The notes beneath the pieces are model-generated. The model ran no database searches and was not told the origin of the DNA. It was given only the letters and a program-made list of their open reading frames with translations. A program made the translations under genes and the position numbers. Of a stretch of 6,300 nt of DNA, positions 1 through 6,171 are shown one piece after another (positions within the stretch are counted from its first letter, which is position 1; the number at the start of each line of letters is the position of its first letter). The stretch is from JAIVJZ01 sp035296385 (GTDB lineage Bacteria; Acidobacteriota; Blastocatellia; Pyrinomonadales; Pyrinomonadaceae), in the NCBI GenBank assembly GCA_035296385.1, contig DATHBB010000082.1, positions 1-6,300 of the forward strand, read 5' to 3'.

Positions 1-1410
1 CTCTTCACCGATGGGCGTCTCCAGAGAGATCGGCTGCTGCGCCAGTTTGAAGACGCTGCGAACTTTCGAGACGGGCATGTCAACCTTCTGCGCGATCTCC
101 TCGCTCGTCGGCTCGCGCCCGAGTTCCTGCACGAGCGCGCGAGAGGTGCGGACGAGCTTATTGATCGTTTCGATCATGTGTACGGGGATGCGTATGGTGC
201 GCGCCTGATCGGCAATCGCGCGCGTGATCGCCTGGCGAATCCACCACGTCGCGTAGGTCGAAAACTTATAGCCGCGCCGCCAGTCGAACTTCTCCACGCC
301 GCGCATGAGGCCGATGTTGCCCTCCTGAATGAGGTCCAGGAATTGGAGGCCGCGATTCGTGTACTTCTTCGCAATCGAGACGACGAGACGCAAGTTGGCT
401 TCCGTCAACTCGCTCTTGGCCTCGATGGTCTCGGCGACGCTGCGCGCGATTGATTGGTGCGAGCGTTTGATCTCAAGGATCGAGACCTGATGCGCGGCCT
501 CGATCTCTTTGAGCCGTTTCCTGGCCGCGCTGATGTGCTTCTTGTAGTCCTTCTCCTGCTCCGGCTTGATGCGTTTCGAGCCGAGTTTTTCGGTGTACTT
601 CTCGATCTCACGCTCGGCTGTGCGGATGTCTTTGTGAACGGCGGCGATGGCGTCTATGAGACGCTGGCGCGTCGCGTCTTTCAACGTCAGTTGCTTCATC
701 TCCTGCGCGATCTCAAGGCGCGCTCCGGCCACCTTGCGACGCATGCGCAGGAGTTTCTTCGTGCGCTTGCCGCGCGTCACCTGCGCTTCGGCGCGAAGTT
801 TCTCCCAATCCTTCAAGCCCTGCTGAAAGAGCGTGTTGATCTTCTCAATGCCTTCGAGCGTCCAGCGTTGATATTCTTCGGTCTTGTCTTCAAGGTCTGC
901 CACGTCCGCCTGATCCGCAAAGGCCACCACGTCGCGGATGCTGAGCATTCCGGCGTCTATGTCTTCGCCGATTTGAAGTAGCTCTTTGAGGGCGATGGGC
1001 GAGCGGGCGAGCGACTTGTGCGTGCGGTTCTGGCCGCGTTCGATGCGCTTGGCGATGGAGACTTCCTGCTCGCGCGTCAAAAGCGGGACGGTTCCCATCT
1101 GGCGCAGGTAAGTGCGCACGGGGTCGCTCGATTTGTCGTCCACGCCGGCTGACAAGTCGAGCTCGTCTTCGGCGTCGAGCGGGTCGTCCGTCTCGTCTGC
1201 GGCGACCGCCGCGACCTCCTCAATCAGGAGTTCGTCCGAGTCGGCTTCGGTCAGGCTCGCGCCGCCGAGTTTCTGTAAAACATCTTCGAGTTTGCTGGTC
1301 GAAATGGCGTCGTCGTGCTGCTCCTCGCCGACGCCGTCGAAAGAAAGGTATTTGTCGCCGCCGAAACCGACGGGGCGAAGACCCTCATCCGCTCTGTCCT
1401 TCTCAATCAT
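1..1410 (-). CDS. rpoD: Primary sigma factor RpoD (sigma-70), C-terminus cut by window edge
   Basis: This is the housekeeping sigma subunit, which binds core RNA polymerase and recognises -10/-35 promoters. The visible 470 residues start at ATG 1410. A purine-rich AAGGGTGAG lies just upstream, and an in-frame stop at 1441-1443 limits any extension to a GTG two codons earlier. An acidic N-terminus (about 50-95) leads into region 1.2 (SSDPVRTYLRQMGTVPLL, 94-111). A charged, helical non-conserved region follows (about 128-330), shorter than that of E. coli. Region 2 covers 332-405: NLRLVVSIAKKYTNRG is the core-binding part, and YKFSTYATWWIRQAITRAI (381-399) is the -10 melting and recognition segment. 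Region 3 starts at RIPVHMIETINKL. The frame leaves the window at ISLETPIGEE, inside the region 3.2 finger, so region 4 (about 100 residues or more) is not seen. The frame is intact with no lesion. Identity is near certain from regions 1.2 and 2. Confidence 0.98.
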   Translation of the reverse strand, partial: MIEKDRADEGLRPVGFGGDKYLSFDGVGEEQHDDAISTSKLEDVLQKLGGASLTEADSDELLIEEVAAVAADETDDPLDAEDELDLSAGVDDKSSDPVRTYLRQMGTVPLLTREQEVSIAKRIERGQNRTHKSLARSPIALKELLQIGEDIDAGMLSIRDVVAFADQADVADLEDKTEEYQRWTLEGIEKINTLFQQGLKDWEKLRAEAQVTRGKRTKKLLRMRRKVAGARLEIAQEMKQLTLKDATRQRLIDAIAAVHKDIRTAEREIEKYTEKLGSKRIKPEQEKDYKKHISAARKRLKEIEAAHQVSILEIKRSHQSIARSVAETIEAKSELTEANLRLVVSIAKKYTNRGLQFLDLIQEGNIGLMRGVEKFDWRRGYKFSTYATWWIRQAITRAIADQARTIRIPVHMIETINKLVRTSRALVQELGREPTSEEIAQKVDMPVSKVRSVFKLAQQPISLETPIGEE

Positions 1411-1827
1411 ACTCACCCTTAACCTCTGCGCCTGCCGCCTTTAGCGCGTGATGCGCGTATAAGTGCCGCCTCTACGATAAACTATTTAATAAAGCCACGT
1501 TGCCCGCTAGCATAAACTCCTTCGCCCTGCGAGGCAACCCCCTTGTGCGTCACCCCGTTAGTACGAGTTAGATGAATCAAAAGATTAAAAAGTTTTATCA
1601 CAGGGGAATTTAACTGCTTTGTGTGAGGGAAGTACGGCGTAAGTTCAACAAAATACTGGCGAAACGGCCTCAAAAGGGTCACGCTCGCGCGCCCTCTGAA
1701 AAAAAGCCTGCTCTTGAGTTTTGCCCGGCGTGCGCGGGTGAAAAAGTTGTTGGGGAAGCCGCCCGCGTGTCGCGCCGGGAGGCTCGCAGCGCGATGCAGG
1801 AGGAAGTTTCGCGAGGCGCGCGACGGG
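1411..1827. other. Intergenic gap upstream of rpoD, AT-rich in its middle
   Basis: About 420 bp separate the anti-sigma stop from the rpoD start. The stretch 1561-1620 is clearly AT-rich against GC-rich flanks, as expected of a promoter region. A sigma-70-like promoter candidate for rpoD is listed separately. On the minus strand, just past the anti-sigma gene, there is a run of seven T (1699-1705 read backwards) preceded by GCAGGC. The possible stem in front of it (GCC/GGC) is too weak to call a terminator. Small open frames on both strands, such as a 66-codon one at 1482-1682, have no recognisable protein features. dnaG, a common upstream neighbour of rpoD, is absent here. Confidence 0.6.
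1509..1537 (-). promoter_or_regulatory. Candidate sigma-70 promoter for rpoD
   Basis: Read on the minus strand, TTGCCT (1537-1532, 4/6 to TTGACA) and TATGCT (1514-1509, 4/6 to TATAAT) are separated by exactly 17 bp. Transcription would start near 1502 and leave a leader of about 90 nt before the rpoD ATG. Other A/T-rich hexamers occur in 1561-1620, so more than one promoter is possible. It was assigned by consensus match alone. Confidence 0.45.
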
Positions 1828-2052
1828 TCAGGAAAACTGTATGCGCTGCCAGATGGCGTTTTCGTCGGGGAAGGAGATGCCTTCCTCTTCGCGGAGCGAA
1901 CTGGCCGAGACGACTATGGTTTCGACATCGTGCAGGATGTCGCAACAGGGCGGGCAGCCGTCGAGATGCGCACGCACCCCGTCTTTCTGAGGTGCTTCAA
2001 GCGCGTCGGCGTGGTATTCGCTGAGCAGGGGCAAACTTTCTTCACAGTCCAT
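1828..2052 (-). CDS. Short soluble zinc-binding anti-sigma factor (ZAS/zf-HC2 type)
   Basis: The likely role is to hold the adjacent ECF sigma factor inactive. The 74-residue product carries HLDGCPPC with H29, C33 and C36, preceded by C3. This C-x25-H-x3-C-x2-C layout is the zinc ligand pattern of zinc anti-sigma domains. In RsrA of Streptomyces, as I recall it, the ligands are C11, H37, C41 and C44, which is the same spacing. A further Cys (C37) directly follows. The tail ENAIWQRIQFS resembles the segment that precedes the membrane anchor in longer anti-sigmas. However, the frame stops there, and I find no hydrophobic segment in any frame downstream, so the protein looks cytoplasmic. Start ATG 2052 has GGAGTGA seven bases upstream. 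It lies 47 bp after the ECF stop on the same strand, so co-transcription is likely. Pairing with this sigma factor is inferred from position. Confidence 0.85.
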   Translation of the reverse strand: MDCEESLPLLSEYHADALEAPQKDGVRAHLDGCPPCCDILHDVETIVVSASSLREEEGISFPDENAIWQRIQFS

Positions 2053-2099
2053 CGGGGTTCACTCCGGGAGGGTATTAAATTTCTGACGCACTTAAGATG

Positions 2100-2735
2100 C
2101 TAATTTTGCGCGGCCTGTCGCCTGATGAGGTCTCTTAATTTTAGACGCGCCTTGTGCAGTTGCGATTTCGACGTGCCCGTAGAGCAGCCGAGCATGCGCC
2201 CGATCTCCTCGTGCTCGTAGCCTTCCACGTCGTGGAGGATGAAGACGCTGCGGTAGCCGGGCGGCAGTTCCGAGATCGCTTTCTCCAACGCGATGCGGTC
2301 AACGATGGGCATCTTGTCGGCGTTCTCCGTGCCGCGCACGATCTGTACGGGCGTTTCGCCTTCGTGGGTCAACAACTCGGAGCGCGTGCTGCTCTTGCGG
2401 AAGAACATCAAGACGTGGTTGACCGTCATGCGGTGCAGCCAGGTGGTGAAGGCCGAGTCGCCGCGAAAACTTCCGATCTTGTTGAAGAGGTGTATGAAGA
2501 CTTCCTGCGTGAGGTCTTCGGCGGTCGAGGGGTTGGTGGTCATGCGCAGGCAGAGTGCATAGACGCGCCGGAAGTGGCGATGATACAACTGCTCGAAGGC
2601 GTCGCGGTCGCCTGCGGCGCTCTGTTGCGCGAGTTCAAAATCCGTCACCTTCGGTTTATCCGTCTGCGGTTTATCCGTCTGCGGCGTATCCGCAGTCTCC
2701 GCAGCTTTCGCATTATTGAACTCTGTTGCGCTCAT
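2100..2735 (-). CDS. ECF (group 4) RNA polymerase sigma factor, RpoE-like
   Basis: This is an alternative sigma factor that directs core polymerase to a stress- or signal-dependent regulon. The product has 211 residues. An unstructured N-terminal extension of about 30 residues contains a QTDKP duplication. Sigma region 2 spans about 33-115 and includes the core-binding TAEDLTQEVFIHLFNKIGSF (71-90) and the -10-binding TTWLHRMTVNHVLMFFR. Sigma region 4 spans about 150-205 and includes LPPGYRSVFILHDVEGYEHE and the helix-turn-helix EEIGRMLGCSTGTSKSQLHK. Regions 1 and 3 of sigma-70 are missing, as expected of ECF factors. ATG 2735 is preceded by GGAAGGGG about 11 bases upstream. It is divergent from the peptidase gene at 2920 and followed by its presumed anti-sigma factor. 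The exact ECF group and its target promoters cannot be read from this sequence. Confidence 0.95.
   Translation of the reverse strand: MSATEFNNAKAAETADTPQTDKPQTDKPKVTDFELAQQSAAGDRDAFEQLYHRHFRRVYALCLRMTTNPSTAEDLTQEVFIHLFNKIGSFRGDSAFTTWLHRMTVNHVLMFFRKSSTRSELLTHEGETPVQIVRGTENADKMPIVDRIALEKAISELPPGYRSVFILHDVEGYEHEEIGRMLGCSTGTSKSQLHKARLKLRDLIRRQAAQN
2652..2696 (-). repeat. 15-bp tandem duplication in the ECF sigma gene
   Basis: Two identical 15-bp units (2652-2666 and 2667-2681, plus-strand unit cggtttatccgtctg) are followed by a degraded third copy (2682-2696). They are in frame and encode the repeated QTDKP in the disordered N-terminal extension before sigma region 2. Slippage here would change linker length without breaking the frame. 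Confidence 0.85.
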
Positions 2736-2765
2736 GCTGATTTTTGCCCCTTCCGCTATCGGTTG

Positions 2766-2794
2766 ATCTTCGGGCGTGTGCGCCGGAATGTCAA
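2766..2794 (-). promoter_or_regulatory. Candidate promoter of the ECF sigma/anti-sigma pair
   Basis: On the minus strand a perfect TTGACA (2794-2789) lies 17 bp from GAAGAT (2771-2766, only 3/6 to TATAAT). The predicted start near 2759 gives a leader of about 24 nt that still includes the GGAAGGGG ribosome binding site. The strong -35 with a poor -10 would suit activator dependence or weak basal expression, but this is inference. No convincing ECF-type autoregulatory motif was found. Confidence 0.45.
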
Positions 2795-2833
2795 CCGCGA
2801 GCGGGCGAGGTTAGACGGAATGTGTGGTGAAAG

Positions 2834-2862
2834 TTTGGCGGGAGAGCGAAGCAGGGTATAAT
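2834..2862 (+). promoter_or_regulatory. Candidate promoter of the peptidase-TPR gene
   Basis: A perfect TATAAT at 2857-2862 has TTGGCG (2835-2840, 4/6) 16 bp upstream, or TTTGGC at a 17-bp spacing. A start near 2869 gives a leader of about 50 nt to ATG 2920. The leader has no good Shine-Dalgarno sequence in front of the ATG, so translation may be inefficient or independent of one. Confidence 0.55.
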
Positions 2863-2919
2863 CTCGCGCAAGCTGTCACGGGATAGCCTGCCACCTCGAA
2901 CGCATCTCCCGGTTACCGA

Positions 2920-4929
2920 ATGAGAAAATTGATCTCGCAACGCGCTGCTCGCCGCCCCCACGTCGTCGCCGTCGTCGTGTGCCTGCTGTTCGCGGCCTTG
3001 TGCGTGAGCGCGGAGGCGAGAGGTTGGAGTCGTGTGCGCTCGGAGCATTTCGTCGTCGTGAGCAACGCGGGCGAGGCGGAAGCGCGGCGGAGCGCGTCGC
3101 GCCTGGAAGAACTCCGTGCCATCTTCGCGCGTTTACAGGGGCGCGATGCGCTCGACGTTTCCATCCCCGTCACCGTGATCCTCTTTCAGAACGCGGGCGA
3201 CTACGAATTCTTCAAGCCCACTTACGGCGGCGACCTCAGGCGCGACGTGGCCGGTTACTTCCAATTCAGCCCAGAGATCAACTACATTACGCTCTCGCTC
3301 GATGTCGGCGCGAGGCGCGATCCGCACTCCGTACTCTTCCACGAATACGTACACGCGCTCGTCAAGAACAACTACGCGGGCGCGCCCGTCTGGTTCAACG
3401 AAGGGCTGGCGCAGTATTACAGCGAGTTTGAATTGTCGAAGGACCGGCGGCGCGTCAGCCTCGGTCGTCAACTCACGCACCGCCTCGACTCGTTAGCGCG
3501 CGGCGAACTCCTGCCGCTCAAAACGCTTCTCTCCGCGGACGAATCCTCCGCACATTACCAGCAGCACGACAAACATCCGGTCTTCTACGCGCAGTCGTGG
3601 GCGTTCGTCCATTATTTGTTGAACGACCCGACGGGCGCGCGCCGGTCGCAACTCGCGCGTTATCTCGAACTCGTCTCGGCAGGCACAACAGTTGAAGAGA
3701 GTTTCCGCGAAGCGTTCAACTCCGACTTCGCAAGAATGGAGGGCGAACTGCGCGCCTACGTGCGCGCCGCGCACTACCGCGAACGCAGCGAAAATTTCAT
3801 CGAACCCGTGCCGTCAGACGTGAAGTTGGAGACGCGCGCGCTCACGGAGGCCGAATCTCAGGCGGCGCTCGGCGATTTGCTCCTGCGCACGAATCGCCCC
3901 GACGACGCCGAAGAATATCTCACGCGCGCACTGCACCTCGACGCGCGCCTCGCCGCCGCGCACGCTTCGCTCGGCCTCCTGCGGCTCAAACAAAATCGCC
4001 TGGACGCGGCCAAAGAGCATCTGGAGCGCGCTCTCGCAGCCGATCCTCAAAATCATCTCGCGCATTTTTATTACGCGGATTTGCTTCGCCGCGAAGGTCT
4101 GGAGACGGAGAAGACCATCGCGGGCTACGCCGCGACCACAGAGCGTATTCGCTTCGCGCTCAAACGCGTCATCGAACTCGCGCCCGACTTCCTCGAAGCA
4201 CACGCCCTGCTCGCGCTCGTAGATGTCGAACGCAGCCCGCGGTTGGACGAAACTTTCGCGCTCCTCGGACGCGCCGCCGCGCTCGCGCCGAAACGTCAGG
4301 AGTTCAAATTGATACTCGCGCAACTTCACCTCCGCCGCGAAGAGTTTGAGCGCGCGCGCGAGATACTCGCGCCGCTCGCACGCGACCCGCGCTCGGCACT
4401 CACGCGCGCCGAAGCGCTCTCGCTGCTCGAAAAAGTCAGAACGAGCGAAGAACTCGCCGCCGCGCAACGCAAAGCGAAAAGTTTTGCGCCGGACGAGACG
4501 GCGGACGCTGCGAAAGCGGCGGCGGGCACTCAGACCGCCCCAACGCAGGAGGAAGGCGTAGCGACGACACAGCCCGTCGCCCCCGAGACGTTGCCCTGCG
4601 ACATGCCGCAGCCCGGCCCGCAGTACAAGCCTCTGCGCTTCGACGGCCAACAGGCGTGCGGCCAACTTGTGAGCGTCGAATGTGAGGACGCGGGCGGCGT
4701 CACGCTTCTCGTCGAGACGAGCGACGGCACGCTTAAACTTCGCAGCCGCGCGCTCAACCGCATACGCTTCGTCAGCTACACGGCGGACGTGCGCGGGCGC
4801 ATCGAGTGCGGCCTGCGCACGCGCGCCAACCCCGTGCTCGTCACCTACCGCTCGACGAAGGACGCACACGCCACAGCCGACGGCGAAGTCCTCGCCGTCG
4901 AGTTCGTCCCGCCCGATTGGGTTCACTAA
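2920..4929 (+). CDS. Exported HExxH metallopeptidase-like protein with TPR repeats and a Cys-containing C-terminal domain
   Basis: The 669-residue product starts with a Sec signal peptide: a basic n-region with five Lys/Arg, a hydrophobic stretch at about 15-29, and a likely cut after AEA (31-33). Residues about 36-285 form a peptidase MA/gluzincin-type domain. HEYVH (141-145) supplies two zinc ligands and the catalytic Glu, and NEGLAQYY (160-167) supplies the third ligand, E161. At least four TPR-like units follow (about 313-490). The first two are the clearest (313-346 and 347-380), and the third has an insertion around GLETEKTIAGYAATTE. An Ala/Thr/Gln/Pro-rich linker (about 520-567) leads to a beta-rich tail with C560, C580, C588 and C630. 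ATG 2920 is the first start after an in-frame stop at 2884-2886. It is divergent from the ECF gene. Substrate and role are unknown. Peptidase activity is predicted from motifs only, and periplasmic or extracellular location from the signal peptide. Confidence 0.88.
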   Translation: MRKLISQRAARRPHVVAVVVCLLFAALCVSAEARGWSRVRSEHFVVVSNAGEAEARRSASRLEELRAIFARLQGRDALDVSIPVTVILFQNAGDYEFFKPTYGGDLRRDVAGYFQFSPEINYITLSLDVGARRDPHSVLFHEYVHALVKNNYAGAPVWFNEGLAQYYSEFELSKDRRRVSLGRQLTHRLDSLARGELLPLKTLLSADESSAHYQQHDKHPVFYAQSWAFVHYLLNDPTGARRSQLARYLELVSAGTTVEESFREAFNSDFARMEGELRAYVRAAHYRERSENFIEPVPSDVKLETRALTEAESQAALGDLLLRTNRPDDAEEYLTRALHLDARLAAAHASLGLLRLKQNRLDAAKEHLERALAADPQNHLAHFYYADLLRREGLETEKTIAGYAATTERIRFALKRVIELAPDFLEAHALLALVDVERSPRLDETFALLGRAAALAPKRQEFKLILAQLHLRREEFERAREILAPLARDPRSALTRAEALSLLEKVRTSEELAAAQRKAKSFAPDETADAAKAAAGTQTAPTQEEGVATTQPVAPETLPCDMPQPGPQYKPLRFDGQQACGQLVSVECEDAGGVTLLVETSDGTLKLRSRALNRIRFVSYTADVRGRIECGLRTRANPVLVTYRSTKDAHATADGEVLAVEFVPPDWVH

Positions 4930-4933
4930 AGCA

Positions 4934-5103
4934 AAACGATGAAGGAGGAACGCTGAACGATGAATGAAAGACAGTTCTTTGTCCGTTGTCAGTAGTCAGT
5001 TGTTCAAGACTGTCTTTAGCAACCTGTGTGAGAGCTACATGCAACTGACCACTGACCACTGACAGCTTTTACTTCATCGTTCATCGTTCCTGCTTCATCG
5101 TTT
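4934..5103. repeat. Imperfect palindromic element made of heptamer repeats
   Basis: The outer arms 4934-4964 and 5073-5103 are inverted repeats matching at 29 of 31 positions. Each arm is itself a chain of 7-bp units: AACGATG, AAGGAGG, AACGCTG, AACGATG on the left, and TTCATCG twice, TTCCTGC, TTCATCG on the right. A second inverted pair, 4988-5002 and 5042-5056 (14/15), is built from GTCAGTA/GTCAGTT and ACTGACC units, with three ACTGACM copies at 5044-5064. A third pair, AAAGACAG (4967-4974) and CTGTCTTT (5010-5017), lies in between. The element fills the gap between two convergent genes. It carries no open frame of note, so it looks like a non-coding repetitive element and might also act as a two-way transcription stop. 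Confidence 0.85.
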
Positions 5104-5135
5104 CTTTTGTCTGCGGTGAAGGCTTTGATGAATCT

Positions 5136-6071
5136 CTAAAACTTTTCGACTTCACAGACGACGCGCGGCTGCAACTCCGCGATCTCTTCTGCGCTGCACG
5201 CGCCCGCGCCGTGCAGGGCGTTGGCCGCGCCGCAAGCGACGGCGAGCGCGCCCGCCTCCGTCGGCGTCAAATTGCGAACGAGCGCGGCGGCGAGTCCCGC
5301 GAGCGTCGCGTCGCCGCTCCCGACGCTGTTCGTCGCGCGCACACGCGGGGCGGCGAACCTGTATCGCGCGTCGCCGAAATCAAAGACCGCGCCCTCCGCG
5401 CCGAGCGTGATCATTGCGCCCATGTCCGCGCCCGATTCGCGAAGTTCGCGCGCCGCGCGTGTGGCGTCTTGAAAGTTTGCGACGGGCGTGTCTAAAAATT
5501 CCGACGCCTCCGCCGCGTTGATCTTGACGAGGAAGGGGCGCGCTTCGAGCGCCGCACCGAGAGGCGCGCCCGCGCAGTCGAGCAGCACGCGCACGCCCCG
5601 CACGCGCGCCGCACGCGCCAGCCGCGCGTAAGTGTCAGGCGGCAAATTCGGTGGAATGCTGCCCGTGATGACGACCAACTTCGCATCTGCGAGCGAGCGC
5701 GTGTAGCTCGCCTCGAAATTGGCGAACTCCGCATCGTTGACGACGGGGCCGGAGGCGTTGACGACCGTTTGCTCGCGGCGTTTGTGGTCGTTCAAGATCA
5801 GACAGGTGCGGCTCTCGCGTTCGATGCGCGTGCAACTCGCCTCGATGTTCTCCGCGCGCAAGCCCGCTTCGATGAGTGCGCCCGCGCCGCCGCCCGCGAA
5901 CCCCAACAGAAGCGACGGCTCGCCCAGAGTCTTGAGCACGCGCGCGACGTTGACGCCCTTGCCGCCCGCCTGCCGCCGCTCGCCGCGCGAGCGTTGCACA
6001 CGTCCCGCGCGAAACTCGTCCAACTCGACGATGTGATCGACGGCGAGGTTGAGATTGACGACGAGGATCAT
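5136..6071 (-). CDS. PfkB-family sugar-phosphate kinase (1-phosphofructokinase/tagatose-6-phosphate kinase type)
   Basis: The likely reaction is ATP-dependent phosphorylation of a sugar phosphate, such as fructose 1-phosphate or tagatose 6-phosphate, in the cytoplasm. Counting from ATG 6071, the 311 residues show the family opening MILVVNLNLAVDHIVEL, PfkB signature 1 AGGKGVNVARVLKTLG (35-50), TGSIPP (136-141), NAAE (185-188), TLGAEGAVF (222-230) and signature 2 NSVGSGDATLAGLA (248-261). In signature 2, G251-S252-G253 form the anion hole and D254 is the catalytic base. Length fits the family. The frame stays open upstream to a TTG at 6155, and another ATG is at 6092. I chose 6071 because the family begins at this beta strand, although no candidate has a good ribosome binding site. 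Deviations are NLA in place of the usual NPA/NPS and KIN in place of the usual KPN. No fru PTS gene is adjacent, so the substrate is uncertain. Confidence 0.93.
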   Translation of the reverse strand: MILVVNLNLAVDHIVELDEFRAGRVQRSRGERRQAGGKGVNVARVLKTLGEPSLLLGFAGGGAGALIEAGLRAENIEASCTRIERESRTCLILNDHKRREQTVVNASGPVVNDAEFANFEASYTRSLADAKLVVITGSIPPNLPPDTYARLARAARVRGVRVLLDCAGAPLGAALEARPFLVKINAAEASEFLDTPVANFQDATRAARELRESGADMGAMITLGAEGAVFDFGDARYRFAAPRVRATNSVGSGDATLAGLAAALVRNLTPTEAGALAVACGAANALHGAGACSAEEIAELQPRVVCEVEKF

Positions 6072-6142
6072 AAAATTTATTTTGAAGCTCATAGCATTCG
6101 CTTGCTTTTGTCGCGTGAGGTATCCGGCGGGCCGTAAATACC

Positions 6143-6171
6143 TTGACGCTATCAACTCTCGCCGATAATAT
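6143..6171 (+). promoter_or_regulatory. Weak rightward promoter candidate
   Basis: TTGACG (6143-6148, 5/6) lies 17 bp from TAATAT (6166-6171, 4/6), or 15 bp from GATAAT. The -10 region is a near palindrome (GATAATATC), so the minus strand also reads TATTAT there, but with no matching -35 for the kinase gene. It points to unassigned DNA running off the window. This is a consensus match only. Confidence 0.25.

Noticed and set aside
454..981. 175-codon open frame on the plus strand
   Set aside because: It lies wholly antisense to rpoD, whose conserved regions are unmistakable, and the product is low-complexity with no recognisable domain.
1482..1682. 66-codon minus-strand open frame upstream of rpoD
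   Set aside because: It covers the AT-rich gap and the promoter candidate, and has no recognisable protein features.
1679..1945. Possible frameshifted membrane anchor of the anti-sigma factor
   Set aside because: I read all three minus frames beyond 1828 and found no hydrophobic segment, so there is no sign of a broken longer protein.
2154..2861. 235-codon open frame on the plus strand
   Set aside because: It is antisense to the ECF sigma gene and runs across the divergent promoter region. The opposite strand encodes clear sigma regions 2 and 4.
2940..3010. Lipoprotein signal in the peptidase (Cys at residues 21 and 28)
   Set aside because: The residues before these Cys (VVV and AAL) do not fit a lipobox, while AEA at 31-33 fits an ordinary signal peptidase I site.
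3814..4926. 370-codon open frame on the minus strand
   Set aside because: It is antisense to the TPR and C-terminal part of the peptidase gene. Long shadow frames are common in GC-rich genes, and its Arg/Ala/Glu-rich product shows no family features.
4934..5103. CRISPR array or insertion sequence
   Set aside because: Repeat units are only 7 bp with no spacers, and there is no transposase frame or target-site duplication evident.
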